NCBI GenBank assembly: GCA_019694615.1
Contig: JAIBBP010000127.1
Location: forward strand, 1-56,825
Direction of reading: 5' to 3'
Source: Microthrixaceae bacterium
GTDB lineage: Bacteria; Actinomycetota; Acidimicrobiia; Acidimicrobiales; Microtrichaceae
DNA length: 56,825 nucleotides
The notes under the pieces are model-generated. The model saw nothing but the letters and a program-made list of their open reading frames with translations, made no database searches and had not been told where the DNA came from. The first letter of the stretch is position 1. Each line of letters starts with the position of its first letter. Of the stretch, positions 15,706 to 24,391 are shown one piece after another. Both the position numbers and the translations under genes were made by a program.

Positions 15706-17346
15706 ATGACTGAAGCGTCTCCGTCGCATCCATGGGACCGCCGGTTGGGATTCTGGTGGATCGCCGAGGACCATCCCGAGGCTCTGGCGATCGCGGCGAG
15801 CCCCGAAGGTGTGTTCACCTACGGCGAGCTCGCCGGACGCTCTCACCAGCTTGTCCACCTGTTCCGCTCGCTCGGCGCAGCGCCCGGGGCGCCGGTGGCG
15901 GTGATGGCGCGCAACGGCGTCACTCTCGTCGAGGCCTCCTTGGCATGCCACGAGAGCGGGCTGCACATGATCCCGCTCAACACCCACCTCAGCGCGCACG
16001 AGCTCGGCCTGATCCTGCGCCACTCGGGCACCCGGGTGCTGGTCGTCGATGCAGCGTTCGCCGGTGTGCTCGACGGTATCGAGTTCGAAGGGGGCGAACC
16101 CGGCGACTCGAACCTCGCGGTGCTCACCGTCGGCGAAGTCGAGGGCCGCACGAGTCTGCAAGTGGCGCGTGCCGACCACCCGACGACGCTGCCTAATGGC
16201 CGGTGCCAGGGCGGTCTGTTCGTGTACACCTCGGGGACGACGGGCCATCCCAAGGGCATCCGTCGGCCTCTTCGCGACGGTGACGTCGGCGCGCTGGCGA
16301 ACGAAGCCGCCGTGTTCGGGCGGGCGTTCGACCTCCGACCCTTCGACGGCCCGATGCTCGTCTCGACCGGCATGTTCCACGGCGGATCGCACGCCTACTA
16401 CATGGGTGGCCTCAACGTCGGACATGCGCTCGTGATCATGGAACGTTTCGACGCCGAGGCGACGCTGGCGGCGATCGAGGCGCATCGAATCCGGAGCGGC
16501 TACATGGTGCCGACGCAGTTCCATCGTCTGCTGCAACTCCCCGACGACGTGCGATCCCGCTACGACGTGTCGAGCCTCCATTCGATCGTGCACTCCGCGG
16601 CGCCGTGCCCTCGTGCGGTCAAGGAACGGATGATGGCGTGGTGGGGGCCGGTGGTGTGGGAGACGTACGGTGGCGTCGAGGGCGCGGCGACCATCGCCAA
16701 GCCCACGGCGTGGCTGGAGCACCCAGGAACCGTGGGGCGTGCTGTGAAGGGGGTGCGGCTGGCCATCCTCGACGACGATGGAGCCGAACTGGCTCCAGGT
16801 GAGGTCGGCCACATCTACGTCGACAACGGTGTCGGATTCACCTACCACGACGACCCTGAGCAGACCGATTCGGTGTTCCGCGGTTCGCGGTTCAGCCTCG
16901 GCGACATGGGCTACCTGACCGAGGACGGCTACCTGTTCATCGCCGACCGGGCGAAGGACATGATCATCACCGGTGGTACCAACGTGTACCCCGCCGAGAT
17001 CGAGGCCGTGCTCCTCGATCACCCCGACGTTCACGACGTCGCGGTCATCGGCGTCCCCGACCCGGACTGGGGGGAGACGGTGTCCGCCGTCGTGCAGGTT
17101 GCTGGCGGCCGGGACTGGAGCGAAGCCCTCGAAGCACTCCTCGTCGCTCACTGCCGTCAGCGTCTGGCGAGCTACAAGGTCCCGCGGCGATGGTTCGTCG
17201 CCGACGAGTTGCCCCGCACCGAGGCGGGCAAGCTCGCCAAGCGGGCACTGCGCGAGCAGTTCGCCTCGCCCACCCTCGTTCTGTCCCGCGAATCTTCAGG
17301 AGATCCTGAAGATTCGCGGGACAGAACGGGCGCCGGGGGTTCGTAG
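15706..17346 (+). CDS. AMP-dependent acyl-CoA synthetase
   Basis: A 546-residue ANL-superfamily ligase that activates a carboxylate with ATP and CoA. The phosphate-binding loop YTSGTTGHPKGI, the A5 region ETYGGVEG, A8 motif RAKDMIITGGTNVYPAEIE and the C-terminal catalytic Lys (RTEAGKLAKR) are all present. The last 23 or so residues are encoded by a long palindrome and look dispensable. Together with the divergent ACAD it provides activation and first oxidation of a substrate acid. The substrate class is not evident. Confidence 0.93.
   Translation: MTEASPSHPWDRRLGFWWIAEDHPEALAIAASPEGVFTYGELAGRSHQLVHLFRSLGAAPGAPVAVMARNGVTLVEASLACHESGLHMIPLNTHLSAHELGLILRHSGTRVLVVDAAFAGVLDGIEFEGGEPGDSNLAVLTVGEVEGRTSLQVARADHPTTLPNGRCQGGLFVYTSGTTGHPKGIRRPLRDGDVGALANEAAVFGRAFDLRPFDGPMLVSTGMFHGGSHAYYMGGLNVGHALVIMERFDAEATLAAIEAHRIRSGYMVPTQFHRLLQLPDDVRSRYDVSSLHSIVHSAAPCPRAVKERMMAWWGPVVWETYGGVEGAATIAKPTAWLEHPGTVGRAVKGVRLAILDDDGAELAPGEVGHIYVDNGVGFTYHDDPEQTDSVFRGSRFSLGDMGYLTEDGYLFIADRAKDMIITGGTNVYPAEIEAVLLDHPDVHDVAVIGVPDPDWGETVSAVVQVAGGRDWSEALEALLVAHCRQRLASYKVPRRWFVADELPRTEAGKLAKRALREQFASPTLVLSRESSGDPEDSRDRTGAGGS
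17278..17327. terminator. 50-base palindrome overlapping the 3' end of the synthetase gene
   Basis: Two perfectly complementary 24-base arms (17278-17301, 17304-17327) leave a two-base centre; a few flanking bases extend the stem. It lies inside the coding region just before the stop at 17344 and between convergent genes, so it should end transcription from both sides. Confidence 0.75.
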
Positions 17347-17362
17347 CGCTGCTCGAGGTGCG

Positions 17363-18121
17363 TCAGGTGTTGCGGCCGCCGTTGACGCCGAGCACCTGGC
17401 CGGTGATGTAGGACGACTCGTCCTGGCACAGGAACACGCACGCGTTGGCGATGTCGGTGGGGTGGCCGATGCGTCGCACCGGCGTGCGGGCGACGGCCTC
17501 CTCGACGCCACCCGCGCCGAGACGGCCCTTCGCTGCATCGGCCTGGAGCATGGGCGTGTCGATGAACCCTGGCGGGATCGTGTTGACGGTGATGCCGTCG
17601 GGACCGTGCTCCAACGCCAGCGACTTGGTGAGCCCGACGACAGCGCTCTTGGCAGCGACGTAGCCCGACAGGTACGGCTGGCCGCCGTGCGTGCTCGACG
17701 ACGAGATGTTGACGATGCGACCCCACCCGGCCTCGATCATGTGCGGCAGGACGACCTGACACAGGTGGAACGTGCCAGTGAGGTTCACGTCGAGTACCGA
17801 GTGCCACTGGTCGATCGTGATGGAAAGGAACGGTCGGAACAGCGGCCGGCCGGCGTTGCTGACGAGGATCAGCGGCGCGCCCAGCTCGTCGTTGACACCG
17901 GCGACCGTCGACTCGACGACCGCCCGGTCGGTCACGTCGCAGCGGTAGCCGGCGACGGAATGGCCGAGGCCACGCAGCCGATCGGTCTGTTCGGTGAGCG
18001 CGTTGTCGTCGACGTCGAGGATCGCGACGCAGCAGCCGCGTTCGGCGAGCGCGGTGCTGATGGCGAGGCCGATGCCCGACGCTCCGCCGGTGACGATCGC
18101 GGTTGTTCCCTCGAACGGCAT
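17363..18121 (-). CDS. SDR family oxidoreductase (P450 operon A)
   Basis: A 252-residue SDR with [24 protein letters not shown] (Ser) and YVAAK (Tyr-x3-Lys), and the family's C-terminal YITGQVLGVNGG. It should oxidise the hydroxyl made by the P450 two genes upstream, or reduce a ketone, using NAD(P). It begins directly after the ferredoxin stop. It is clearly paralogous to the SDR at 34354-35112, which is also coupled to a P450. Confidence 0.9.
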   Translation of the reverse strand: MPFEGTTAIVTGGASGIGLAISTALAERGCCVAILDVDDNALTEQTDRLRGLGHSVAGYRCDVTDRAVVESTVAGVNDELGAPLILVSNAGRPLFRPFLSITIDQWHSVLDVNLTGTFHLCQVVLPHMIEAGWGRIVNISSSSTHGGQPYLSGYVAAKSAVVGLTKSLALEHGPDGITVNTIPPGFIDTPMLQADAAKGRLGAGGVEEAVARTPVRRIGHPTDIANACVFLCQDESSYITGQVLGVNGGRNT

Positions 18122-18328
18122 TCAGTCCCTCCACCCGATGGCCTGCGTCGGGCACTCCTCGACGGCCCGACCGACGGCCGACTCCATCTCGGCGGGCACT
18201 TCGTCGACCAGAACCACGGCGTAGCCGTCGGGACCGATTTTGAAGACCTCCGGACAGGTCACGACGCACGCCCCGTGGCCGGCGCAGTAGTCCTCGTCGA
18301 CGGTGACCTTCGAGGCTCGGTTCGTCAT
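18122..18328 (-). CDS. P450-type ferredoxin (3Fe-4S or 4Fe-4S)
   Basis: A 68-residue ferredoxin with Cys15, His18, Cys21 and Cys25 in CAGHGACVVTCPEVF and Cys59 in EECPTQAI. The Cys-x2-His-x2-Cys opening and PEVF are typical of actinobacterial ferredoxins that feed electrons to a neighbouring P450. The additional Cys25 leaves the cluster type open. Its ATG overlaps the P450 stop (ATGA), so it is translated with the P450. Confidence 0.92.
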   Translation of the reverse strand: MTNRASKVTVDEDYCAGHGACVVTCPEVFKIGPDGYAVVLVDEVPAEMESAVGRAVEECPTQAIGWRD

Positions 18329-19605
18329 GGGGTGAACCGTATGTGCAGTCGGGTCAGGCCGCGCAGGATGAACGTCGGAACGTACTGGTAGCGGCGAGCG
18401 TCCGGTGGGCCGTGGTGCTCCTCGTCGATGGTGATGTCCGAGGTGCGATCGAGAAGCCGGTTGAGGCCGACGATCGCCTCCGTGCGCGCCAGTGGGGCGC
18501 CGGGGCACGTGTGAACGCCGCGCCCGAAGGTGACGTGGCTCCGGGCGTTGTCGCGGTGTGGGTCGAACGTGTCGGGGTCGGGGAATCGCGCCGGATCGCG
18601 GTTGGCGGCGGCATTGACCAGCATGACGGTCGTGCCGGCGGGGAGGTCGACGCCGCCGACGGTGACGGGCACCTTGGACAGCCGGAAGTCACCCCGGACC
18701 GGCGACTCGTAGCGGAGGCACTCCTCCACGAAGTTGGGGATGAGGTCGCGGTTGGACCGCAGCTCGGCCTGAAGGTCGGCGTCCTCGGCGATCAGCATGA
18801 CGGCGGTGCTCAGCAGACGAACGGTGGTCTCACCGCCGGCGGCGAACAGGTTGGCGGCCACACGCACAGCGTCGATGACCTCCGGTGTGCTGCCGTCGGG
18901 GAACGTGGCGGACGCGACTCCGGTGAGCACGTCTCCTTGCGGCTCGGCGCGGCGGTCCTCGATGTAGCGACCGAACTTCTCGTAGAGGTACTCGAGCGGG
19001 GAGTGCTTCATCTCCTCGCCCTTGGTGCTGCCAACCGTTCCCGCCTTGTTGAGCATCGCGGCTCGGAACTCCGGGTGGTCCTCCTCGGGGACGCCGAGCA
19101 GGTCCGCGACCACGAGCAATGCGACGGGAGCGGCGAAGTCGCCGATGATCTCCGACCGGCCGTCGGCGTCGCTCGCGAGGGCGCTGTCGAGCTGCTCGTC
19201 CACGATGCGGGCGATGAATGCCTCGTTCTCCTTGAGGCGCTTTGGTGTGATCATCCGCGACAACAGCGCCCGGTGGGCGGTGTGCATCGGTGGGTCCATC
19301 GTCGGCAGCTGATCGCTGAACGGCAGGTCGTCGCGATGTTTGGCGATGAGCTCGGTGATGTCGTCGAGGCAGTCGGTGGGCACGGGAAACCCGGGGAACG
19401 GGCCGGTCACTGCTGTGCACGAGGAGAAGTGCTCGGTGTCGTTGTAGATCGACACGACCTCGTCGTATCCGGTGACCATCACGACGTCGTGGTGGGTCTC
19501 GCGGCGCAGGGGACATTCACCACGAAGGGCGTGGAACCACGCGTACGGATCCCGTAGCAATTCCCCGTCGGTGAAGAAGTCCGCCGTGTCCAAGTCGTCG
19601 GTCAT
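18325..19605 (-). CDS. Cytochrome P450 (operon A)
   Basis: A 426-residue soluble P450. The I-helix oxygen-activation motif AAGGETT, the K-helix ExxR (EECLRYES) and the heme loop FGRGVHTCPGAPLAR with Cys367 are clear. It hydroxylates a hydrophobic substrate using the ferredoxin encoded next. The start at 19605 follows a -10 box TACCGT by eight bases and fits the family N-terminus (TADFFTDGELLRDPYAWF). It is a paralogue of the P450 at 35109-36398 and is divergent from a crotonase operon. Confidence 0.93.
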   Translation of the reverse strand: MTDDLDTADFFTDGELLRDPYAWFHALRGECPLRRETHHDVVMVTGYDEVVSIYNDTEHFSSCTAVTGPFPGFPVPTDCLDDITELIAKHRDDLPFSDQLPTMDPPMHTAHRALLSRMITPKRLKENEAFIARIVDEQLDSALASDADGRSEIIGDFAAPVALLVVADLLGVPEEDHPEFRAAMLNKAGTVGSTKGEEMKHSPLEYLYEKFGRYIEDRRAEPQGDVLTGVASATFPDGSTPEVIDAVRVAANLFAAGGETTVRLLSTAVMLIAEDADLQAELRSNRDLIPNFVEECLRYESPVRGDFRLSKVPVTVGGVDLPAGTTVMLVNAAANRDPARFPDPDTFDPHRDNARSHVTFGRGVHTCPGAPLARTEAIVGLNRLLDRTSDITIDEEHHGPPDARRYQYVPTFILRGLTRLHIRFTP

Positions 19606-19613
19606 CGGTTCGG

Positions 19614-19619
19614 ACGGTA
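19614..19619 (-). promoter_or_regulatory. -10 box TACCGT of probable leaderless P450 promoter
   Basis: Eight bases separate this box from the ATG at 19605, matching the leaderless arrangement seen elsewhere. Confidence 0.4.
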
Positions 19620-19783
19620 CTCCGATGAGAACGTCGTTGCCCTCCAGCGGACACGTCAGTTCCACCCACCGGCACGTCGGAACTACCGGCGAGGGATCAG
19701 GCGCGAGGAACCGGCTACGGTCCGGGCGGATCGAACGGTCCCGAGTGGCCGTCTGGCTGATGAGCCAAGTGACCGGGGGCGAG

Positions 19784-20680
19784 ATGTCGGAGTACGAGTA
19801 CATCCTCTACGAGACGTTCGACGACGGTCGTATCGCCCGAATCCTGCTGAATCGCCCCGACGCTCGGAACGCGCAGAACCGGGCGATGCTCGTTGAGCTC
19901 GACGACGCGTTCCGCCGCGCCGAGCGTGACGACGAGGTGAGAGTGATCATCCTCGGCGGTGCCGGGAAGATGTTCACCTCCGGACATGACCTGGGTTCCA
20001 AGGTCGCCATGGACGAGATCGCCGAACACCCGACGTGGCAGACCGACGGCGGAACCCGCCAGGGTGCCGAGCGCCTCATGTTGCAGGAGTGGCACTACTT
20101 CTTCGACAACACCCGTCGCTGGCGGAACCTGCGGAAGATCACCATCGCACAGGTCCACGGGCCCGTGTACTCGGCGGGCCTCATGCTGATGTGGGCGTGC
20201 GACCTCATCGTGGCGGCCGACGACGTCGTGTTCGCGGACGTCGTCGGCACCAGGCTCGGCATGTGCGGGGTCGAGTACTTCGCCCACCCGTGGGAGTTCG
20301 GGCCGCGCAAGGCGAAGGAGCTGTTGTTGACCGGCGACTCCCTGTCGGTCGACGAGGCGTACCAACTCGGCATGGTGTCCAAGGTGTTCGCGCCCGACGA
20401 GCTCGCCGATCGCACGCTCGACTTCGCCCGCCGCATCGCCGAGACGCCGACGATGGCCGCCCTGCTCATCAAAGAGGCCGTCAACCAGAGCGTCGACAAC
20501 ATGGGCTTCTACAACGCGATCAACGCCTGCTTCACCCTGCACGAACTGAACCACTCGCACTGGGCGCAGGTGCACGACAACGGGTTTCCCGCCGCGCTCG
20601 AGTCCGACGGCGTGCCCAACTGGAAGGACGCGCCACCCATCGTTCCGGCGCGCAGAAGCGAGGTGCGATCCGATGGCTGA
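19784..20680 (+). CDS. Enoyl-CoA hydratase (crotonase family)
   Basis: A 298-residue crotonase with ILLNRPDARNAQN, the oxyanion segments MFTSGHDLGSK and AQVHGPVYSAGLMLM, and an extra segment (HPTWQTDGGTRQGAERLMLQ) between them that also occurs in related long-chain or steroid-type crotonases. GGGGGCGAG precedes the ATG at 19784; an ATG at 19760 is in frame but lacks a clear site. It opens a six-gene plus-strand operon for beta-oxidation and overlaps the next crotonase by 8 bases. Confidence 0.9.
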   Translation: MSEYEYILYETFDDGRIARILLNRPDARNAQNRAMLVELDDAFRRAERDDEVRVIILGGAGKMFTSGHDLGSKVAMDEIAEHPTWQTDGGTRQGAERLMLQEWHYFFDNTRRWRNLRKITIAQVHGPVYSAGLMLMWACDLIVAADDVVFADVVGTRLGMCGVEYFAHPWEFGPRKAKELLLTGDSLSVDEAYQLGMVSKVFAPDELADRTLDFARRIAETPTMAALLIKEAVNQSVDNMGFYNAINACFTLHELNHSHWAQVHDNGFPAALESDGVPNWKDAPPIVPARRSEVRSDG

Positions 20681-21452
20681 CGATGTCCTGCTGGTGTCGG
20701 TGGAGGACTCCGTCGCGACGGTGACGCTGCACCGTCCGGAGTCGCTCAACGCGACGAACGAGGCGCTGCACCGACGCCTCGCCGAAGTGTGGCCCGAACT
20801 GTCGGAGCGCGACGACGTGGCGGCCATCGTCCTCACCGGATCCGGACGGGCGTTCTCCGGCGGCGGGGATCTCGACCTGCTGAAACGCATGACCGACGAT
20901 CTCGACCTCCGTGAACGGATCATGGCCGAGGCGATCGACATCGTCGAAGCGATGACATCGGTCCCCGTCCCGATCGTCGCCGCGGTCAACGGTCCCGCCG
21001 TCGGCCTCGGTTGCAGCCTCGCGGCCATGAGCGACCTCGTCGTGATGGAGGAGCAGGCGTACTTCGCAGACCCACACGTCATGCTCGGCCTTGTCGCCGC
21101 CGACGGCGGTGCGCTCACGTGGCCGCTGCTCACGAGCCTGCTGCGGGCCAAGGAGTTCCTACTCCTCGGTGATCGCCTTCCTGCCTCACAGGCGATGGAA
21201 CTGGGGCTCGCCAACCGTGTCGTGCCGACCGGAACCGGTGTCGAGGTGGCCACCGACTTGGCGCGGCGGCTGGCAGCACTCCCGCCTCAAGCGGTGCGAG
21301 AGACCAAGAAGGCGCTCAACTCGACGCTGCGCTCGGTGCTGTCGACCGCGCTGCAGCCGGTGGTCGCCGCCGAATCACAGTCGTTTGACGAGCCGGTGTT
21401 CCGGGCGAACCTGGCCGCAATGTTGGACCGGTCGGCGAAGCCAACCGGTTGA
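20673..21452 (+). CDS. Enoyl-CoA hydratase/isomerase
   Basis: A 259-residue crotonase: VTLHRPESLNATN, oxyanion residues in AFSGGGDLDLL and AAVNGPAVGLGCSLA, with FADPHVMLGLVAADGG after. GAGG precedes its ATG within the end of the previous gene. Two crotonases in a row suggest successive or stereochemically different hydration steps on a branched or cyclic acyl chain. Confidence 0.9.
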   Translation: MADDVLLVSVEDSVATVTLHRPESLNATNEALHRRLAEVWPELSERDDVAAIVLTGSGRAFSGGGDLDLLKRMTDDLDLRERIMAEAIDIVEAMTSVPVPIVAAVNGPAVGLGCSLAAMSDLVVMEEQAYFADPHVMLGLVAADGGALTWPLLTSLLRAKEFLLLGDRLPASQAMELGLANRVVPTGTGVEVATDLARRLAALPPQAVRETKKALNSTLRSVLSTALQPVVAAESQSFDEPVFRANLAAMLDRSAKPTG

Positions 21453-21464
21453 TCTCACGGAGGG

Positions 21465-22250
21465 ATGATGGAACTCGAAGGTCGATCAGCGATCGTCACC
21501 GGTGGCGCCGGAGGCCTCGGCGCGGCAACGGTACGGCGGCTCGTCGAGGGGGGATGTGGCGTCGCCATTTTCGACCGTGACGCAGTCGGCGCTTCTAAGC
21601 TGGCTGCCGACGTTGGCGGCGGTGCAATCGGGAGGGCCGTGGGCGTGGGTGGCGACATCTGCGACGACAGCGACGTCGCTGCGGCTATCGAGGCGGCACA
21701 GAGCCTGGGCACGTTCTCGATCGTGGTCAACGTGGCCGGCGGAGCCACCGGAGCGTGGCGAACCGTCGGCCGTGACGGCACCCCGCACGACAAGCAGGGC
21801 TTCATCGACACGATGTCGATGAACGCGATCGGAACGTTCAACGTCACCCGGCTGGGTGCAGCGGCCATCGCAGCGAACGAGCCGAACGAGGACGGGCAAC
21901 GTGGCGTGGTCGTGAACACCGCGTCGATCGCCGGTATCGAAGGCCAGACCGGCCAACTGGCTTACGCAGCGACAAAGGCGGCGATCCTCGGAATGACGTT
22001 GCCACTCGCCCGGGACCTGGCCGCGATCGGGGTGCGGGTGTGCGCGATCGCCCCTGGCACCATGGGCACCCCGCTGATGATGGGGGCTCCCGAGGCAATG
22101 AAGGACGCGCTGGTCGCCAACATCGTGAACCCCAAGAGGATGGGCCGCCCTGACGAGTTCGCCCAATTGGTCGAGTCGATCGTGCGCAACGACTACCTGA
22201 ACGGCGAGAACATCCGGCTCGACGGCGCGCTGCGGTTCCCTCCGAAGTAG
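21465..22250 (+). CDS. HSD10-like SDR, probable 3-hydroxyacyl-CoA dehydrogenase
   Basis: A 261-residue SDR resembling 17-beta-HSD type 10. It has VTGGAGGLG, VNVAGG, the Ser in NTASIAGIEGQTGQ and YAATK. The long GIEGQ loop and PLARDLAAIGVRVCAIAPG are typical of 3-hydroxy-2-methylacyl-CoA dehydrogenases. It would oxidise the product of the two upstream crotonases. A close paralogue sits at 28849-29595. A perfect GGAGG precedes the start. Confidence 0.9.
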   Translation: MMELEGRSAIVTGGAGGLGAATVRRLVEGGCGVAIFDRDAVGASKLAADVGGGAIGRAVGVGGDICDDSDVAAAIEAAQSLGTFSIVVNVAGGATGAWRTVGRDGTPHDKQGFIDTMSMNAIGTFNVTRLGAAAIAANEPNEDGQRGVVVNTASIAGIEGQTGQLAYAATKAAILGMTLPLARDLAAIGVRVCAIAPGTMGTPLMMGAPEAMKDALVANIVNPKRMGRPDEFAQLVESIVRNDYLNGENIRLDGALRFPPK

Positions 22251-22255
22251 CGAAC

Positions 22256-23374
22256 GTGGAGCCCCTGTCGGACTACCGGGCGAAGTTGGAAGAGTGGTTG
22301 GCGAAGCGTCCGCCGACGGTCGTCGCAGCGTGCCGGCCGGAGCCGCGGTACGACGAGCGGGTCGAAACGATGCGCGGCCTGATGGCCGAGCTGTATGAGC
22401 TCGGGTTCTCCCGAGCGGGCTGGCCGGTCGACGTCGGTGGCCTCGGCGGTACGGTCGAGTATCGGGCAGCGATGTGGGAAGCGCTGGCCCGCCACGGCGT
22501 GCAGGGCATGGCCCTGTTCGAACACCTCGAGGTGTTGATTCCGGCGTTCGTCGCGCTGGGGCCGCGCGATCTCGTGGCCCGGTTGCTTCCGGAGTACCTG
22601 TCGGGTCGGGAGCTGTGGGCGCAGGGCTTCTCCGAGCCGGACTCGGGGTCCGACCTGCCGAGCCTGCGCACCAAGGCGGTTCTCGACGGCGACCACTACG
22701 TGATCGACGGGTCCAAGATCTGGACGAGTTGGGCCAAGTACGCCACGTGGTGCCTGTTGCTGGCGCGCACCGGCGACGCCGAGTCACGGCACCGCGGCCT
22801 CACGGCGTTCGTCGTGGATCTACGTGCTCCGGGAGTCGAGGTGCGGGCCATCGAGCAGTCGAACGGAACCGACGAGCTCGCCGAAGTGCACTTCGACGGC
22901 GTTCGGGTGCCGGTGGATCGGATCGTCGGTGAGGCCGGTGGCGGGTGGGCGGTTGCGATGCACATCCTGAGCAACGAGCGCGGGACGTTCGCCTGGTTCC
23001 GTCACCTGTTCCAGTACGGCCAGCTCGCTGACGGGGCGACGCGGGCGACCGAACGCGACGACAGAGCCTTCGGCAACGCGCTGCTCGACATGGTGTCCGC
23101 GACGGCAGCGGGTCTCGACGGGATCGCCGTTCACGCGACCGGCGCGACCCTTGGCCCGCGGGCCACGTTCAACAAACTGCTGCTGTGCGCAGCGGAACAG
23201 TCCGTCCACGATGCGGTGCTGGCGACCGACCCCGACATCGCGATCGGGTTCCTCGATCCGGCGGCGGAGATGCGGCGCCAGGAGTATCTGTTCTCGCGGA
23301 TCGTGACGGTGTATGGCGGTTCCCAACAGATGCAGCTCGACACGATCGCCAAACAGATGTTGGAGCTGCCGTGA
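22256..23374 (+). CDS. Acyl-CoA dehydrogenase, larger subunit of a probable heteromer
   Basis: A 372-residue ACAD with GFSEPDSGSDLPSLRTKA and IDGSKIWTSWAKYA. Its C-terminus VYGGSQQMQLDTIAKQM lacks the canonical catalytic Glu. The next gene, joined by GTGA overlap, is a second, shorter ACAD. Such unlike pairs form alpha2beta2 heterotetramers in actinobacterial steroid degradation (the FadE28/FadE29 type), with FAD and active-site residues divided between chains. The same large/small arrangement recurs at 38165-40062. Confidence 0.9.
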   Translation: MEPLSDYRAKLEEWLAKRPPTVVAACRPEPRYDERVETMRGLMAELYELGFSRAGWPVDVGGLGGTVEYRAAMWEALARHGVQGMALFEHLEVLIPAFVALGPRDLVARLLPEYLSGRELWAQGFSEPDSGSDLPSLRTKAVLDGDHYVIDGSKIWTSWAKYATWCLLLARTGDAESRHRGLTAFVVDLRAPGVEVRAIEQSNGTDELAEVHFDGVRVPVDRIVGEAGGGWAVAMHILSNERGTFAWFRHLFQYGQLADGATRATERDDRAFGNALLDMVSATAAGLDGIAVHATGATLGPRATFNKLLLCAAEQSVHDAVLATDPDIAIGFLDPAAEMRRQEYLFSRIVTVYGGSQQMQLDTIAKQMLELP

Positions 23375-24381
23375 GCGTCGGGTCTTCGGCGAGCGATCAG
23401 TCGGCGGAGTTCTTCGACGCGTCGATCAAGGCGATGGAGGCGGAACACGACGACGGGGCGCTCGACGCACTCGGCTGGTGGGAGATGCTGGGTTCGCTCG
23501 ACGATGATGATGCCGCTTCGGCGGTGTTCGCCGCGGCGAGAGCACAGGGGAGGACGTTGGCCGACACACCCCTGGTGTGCGGGGTGTCCGGTGCTGCGTT
23601 GGCCGCCGCTGCTGGGCTGGCGCCGGGCGCTGCGGTCGCGGCGCTGTGCCGTCGGTCGCCCGAACGCGGTGAGGTCTGGAACATCGTCGGCCATGTCGGT
23701 GGACGATCGCTGATCTTCGACGTCGAAGGGCGAGGAGCGTTCGTCGTTCCCTCTGACGAGGTGTCGGTCACCTCGATCGACGTCGCGGGTCGGGCAACGG
23801 TAGTGGAAGTCATCGCATCGTTGGGCGGCCGCTCGCCGGACCTGGCAGAGGGCGTCGCTGCCCCGCTGCGGGCGCGATCGCTGTATCTGGCGCGTGCCGC
23901 AGCTGCCTCGGAGATCCTCGGCGCGGCGGAACGGGTGGCCGCCATGGCGACGGACTACGCGAGGGACCGTCACCAGTTCGGCAAACCGATCGGGACATTC
24001 CAGGCGCTTCGCCACCTGTTGGCGTGGGCGGCCACCGACTGCGTGGCGATCGACTCCGTCGTGCGGCAGGCGATCTCACTGCGGCACGACGCCGGCTCGG
24101 CCGAGCTGGTCGACCGGTTCGGCGCTGCGACAAAGGCGGTGGCCGGGCGCAACGGACGGCGAGCATGCGACCGGGCCCTGCAGGCCTTCGGCGGGATCGG
24201 GTTCACCGCGGAGCACGAGCATCACCACTTCCACAGTCGGGTGATGGTCCTCGACGCCCTGTTGGGGACGTCCGCCGTGTTGACCGGCGACCTCGGAGCC
24301 TGGTTGCGGGCAGGCGGAACCCCGTCAGTCCCCGACCTCGTACTCGGCGCGGCGGTGCGCTCGGGAATGGGGCAGTCGTGA
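23371..24381 (+). CDS. Acyl-CoA dehydrogenase, smaller subunit of a probable heteromer
   Basis: A 336-residue ACAD-like chain. The C-terminal helical domain is clear (YARDRHQFGKPIGTFQALRH and FGGIGFTAEHEHHHFHSRVM), while the N-terminal part is short and lacks the usual SEPGAGSD and NGxKxW motifs. That supports a partner role for the upstream ACAD rather than an independent enzyme. The GTG at 23371 overlaps the preceding stop. Confidence 0.87.
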   Translation: MSVGSSASDQSAEFFDASIKAMEAEHDDGALDALGWWEMLGSLDDDDAASAVFAAARAQGRTLADTPLVCGVSGAALAAAAGLAPGAAVAALCRRSPERGEVWNIVGHVGGRSLIFDVEGRGAFVVPSDEVSVTSIDVAGRATVVEVIASLGGRSPDLAEGVAAPLRARSLYLARAAAASEILGAAERVAAMATDYARDRHQFGKPIGTFQALRHLLAWAATDCVAIDSVVRQAISLRHDAGSAELVDRFGAATKAVAGRNGRRACDRALQAFGGIGFTAEHEHHHFHSRVMVLDALLGTSAVLTGDLGAWLRAGGTPSVPDLVLGAAVRSGMGQS

Positions 24382-24391
24382 GGGTCTGGGC

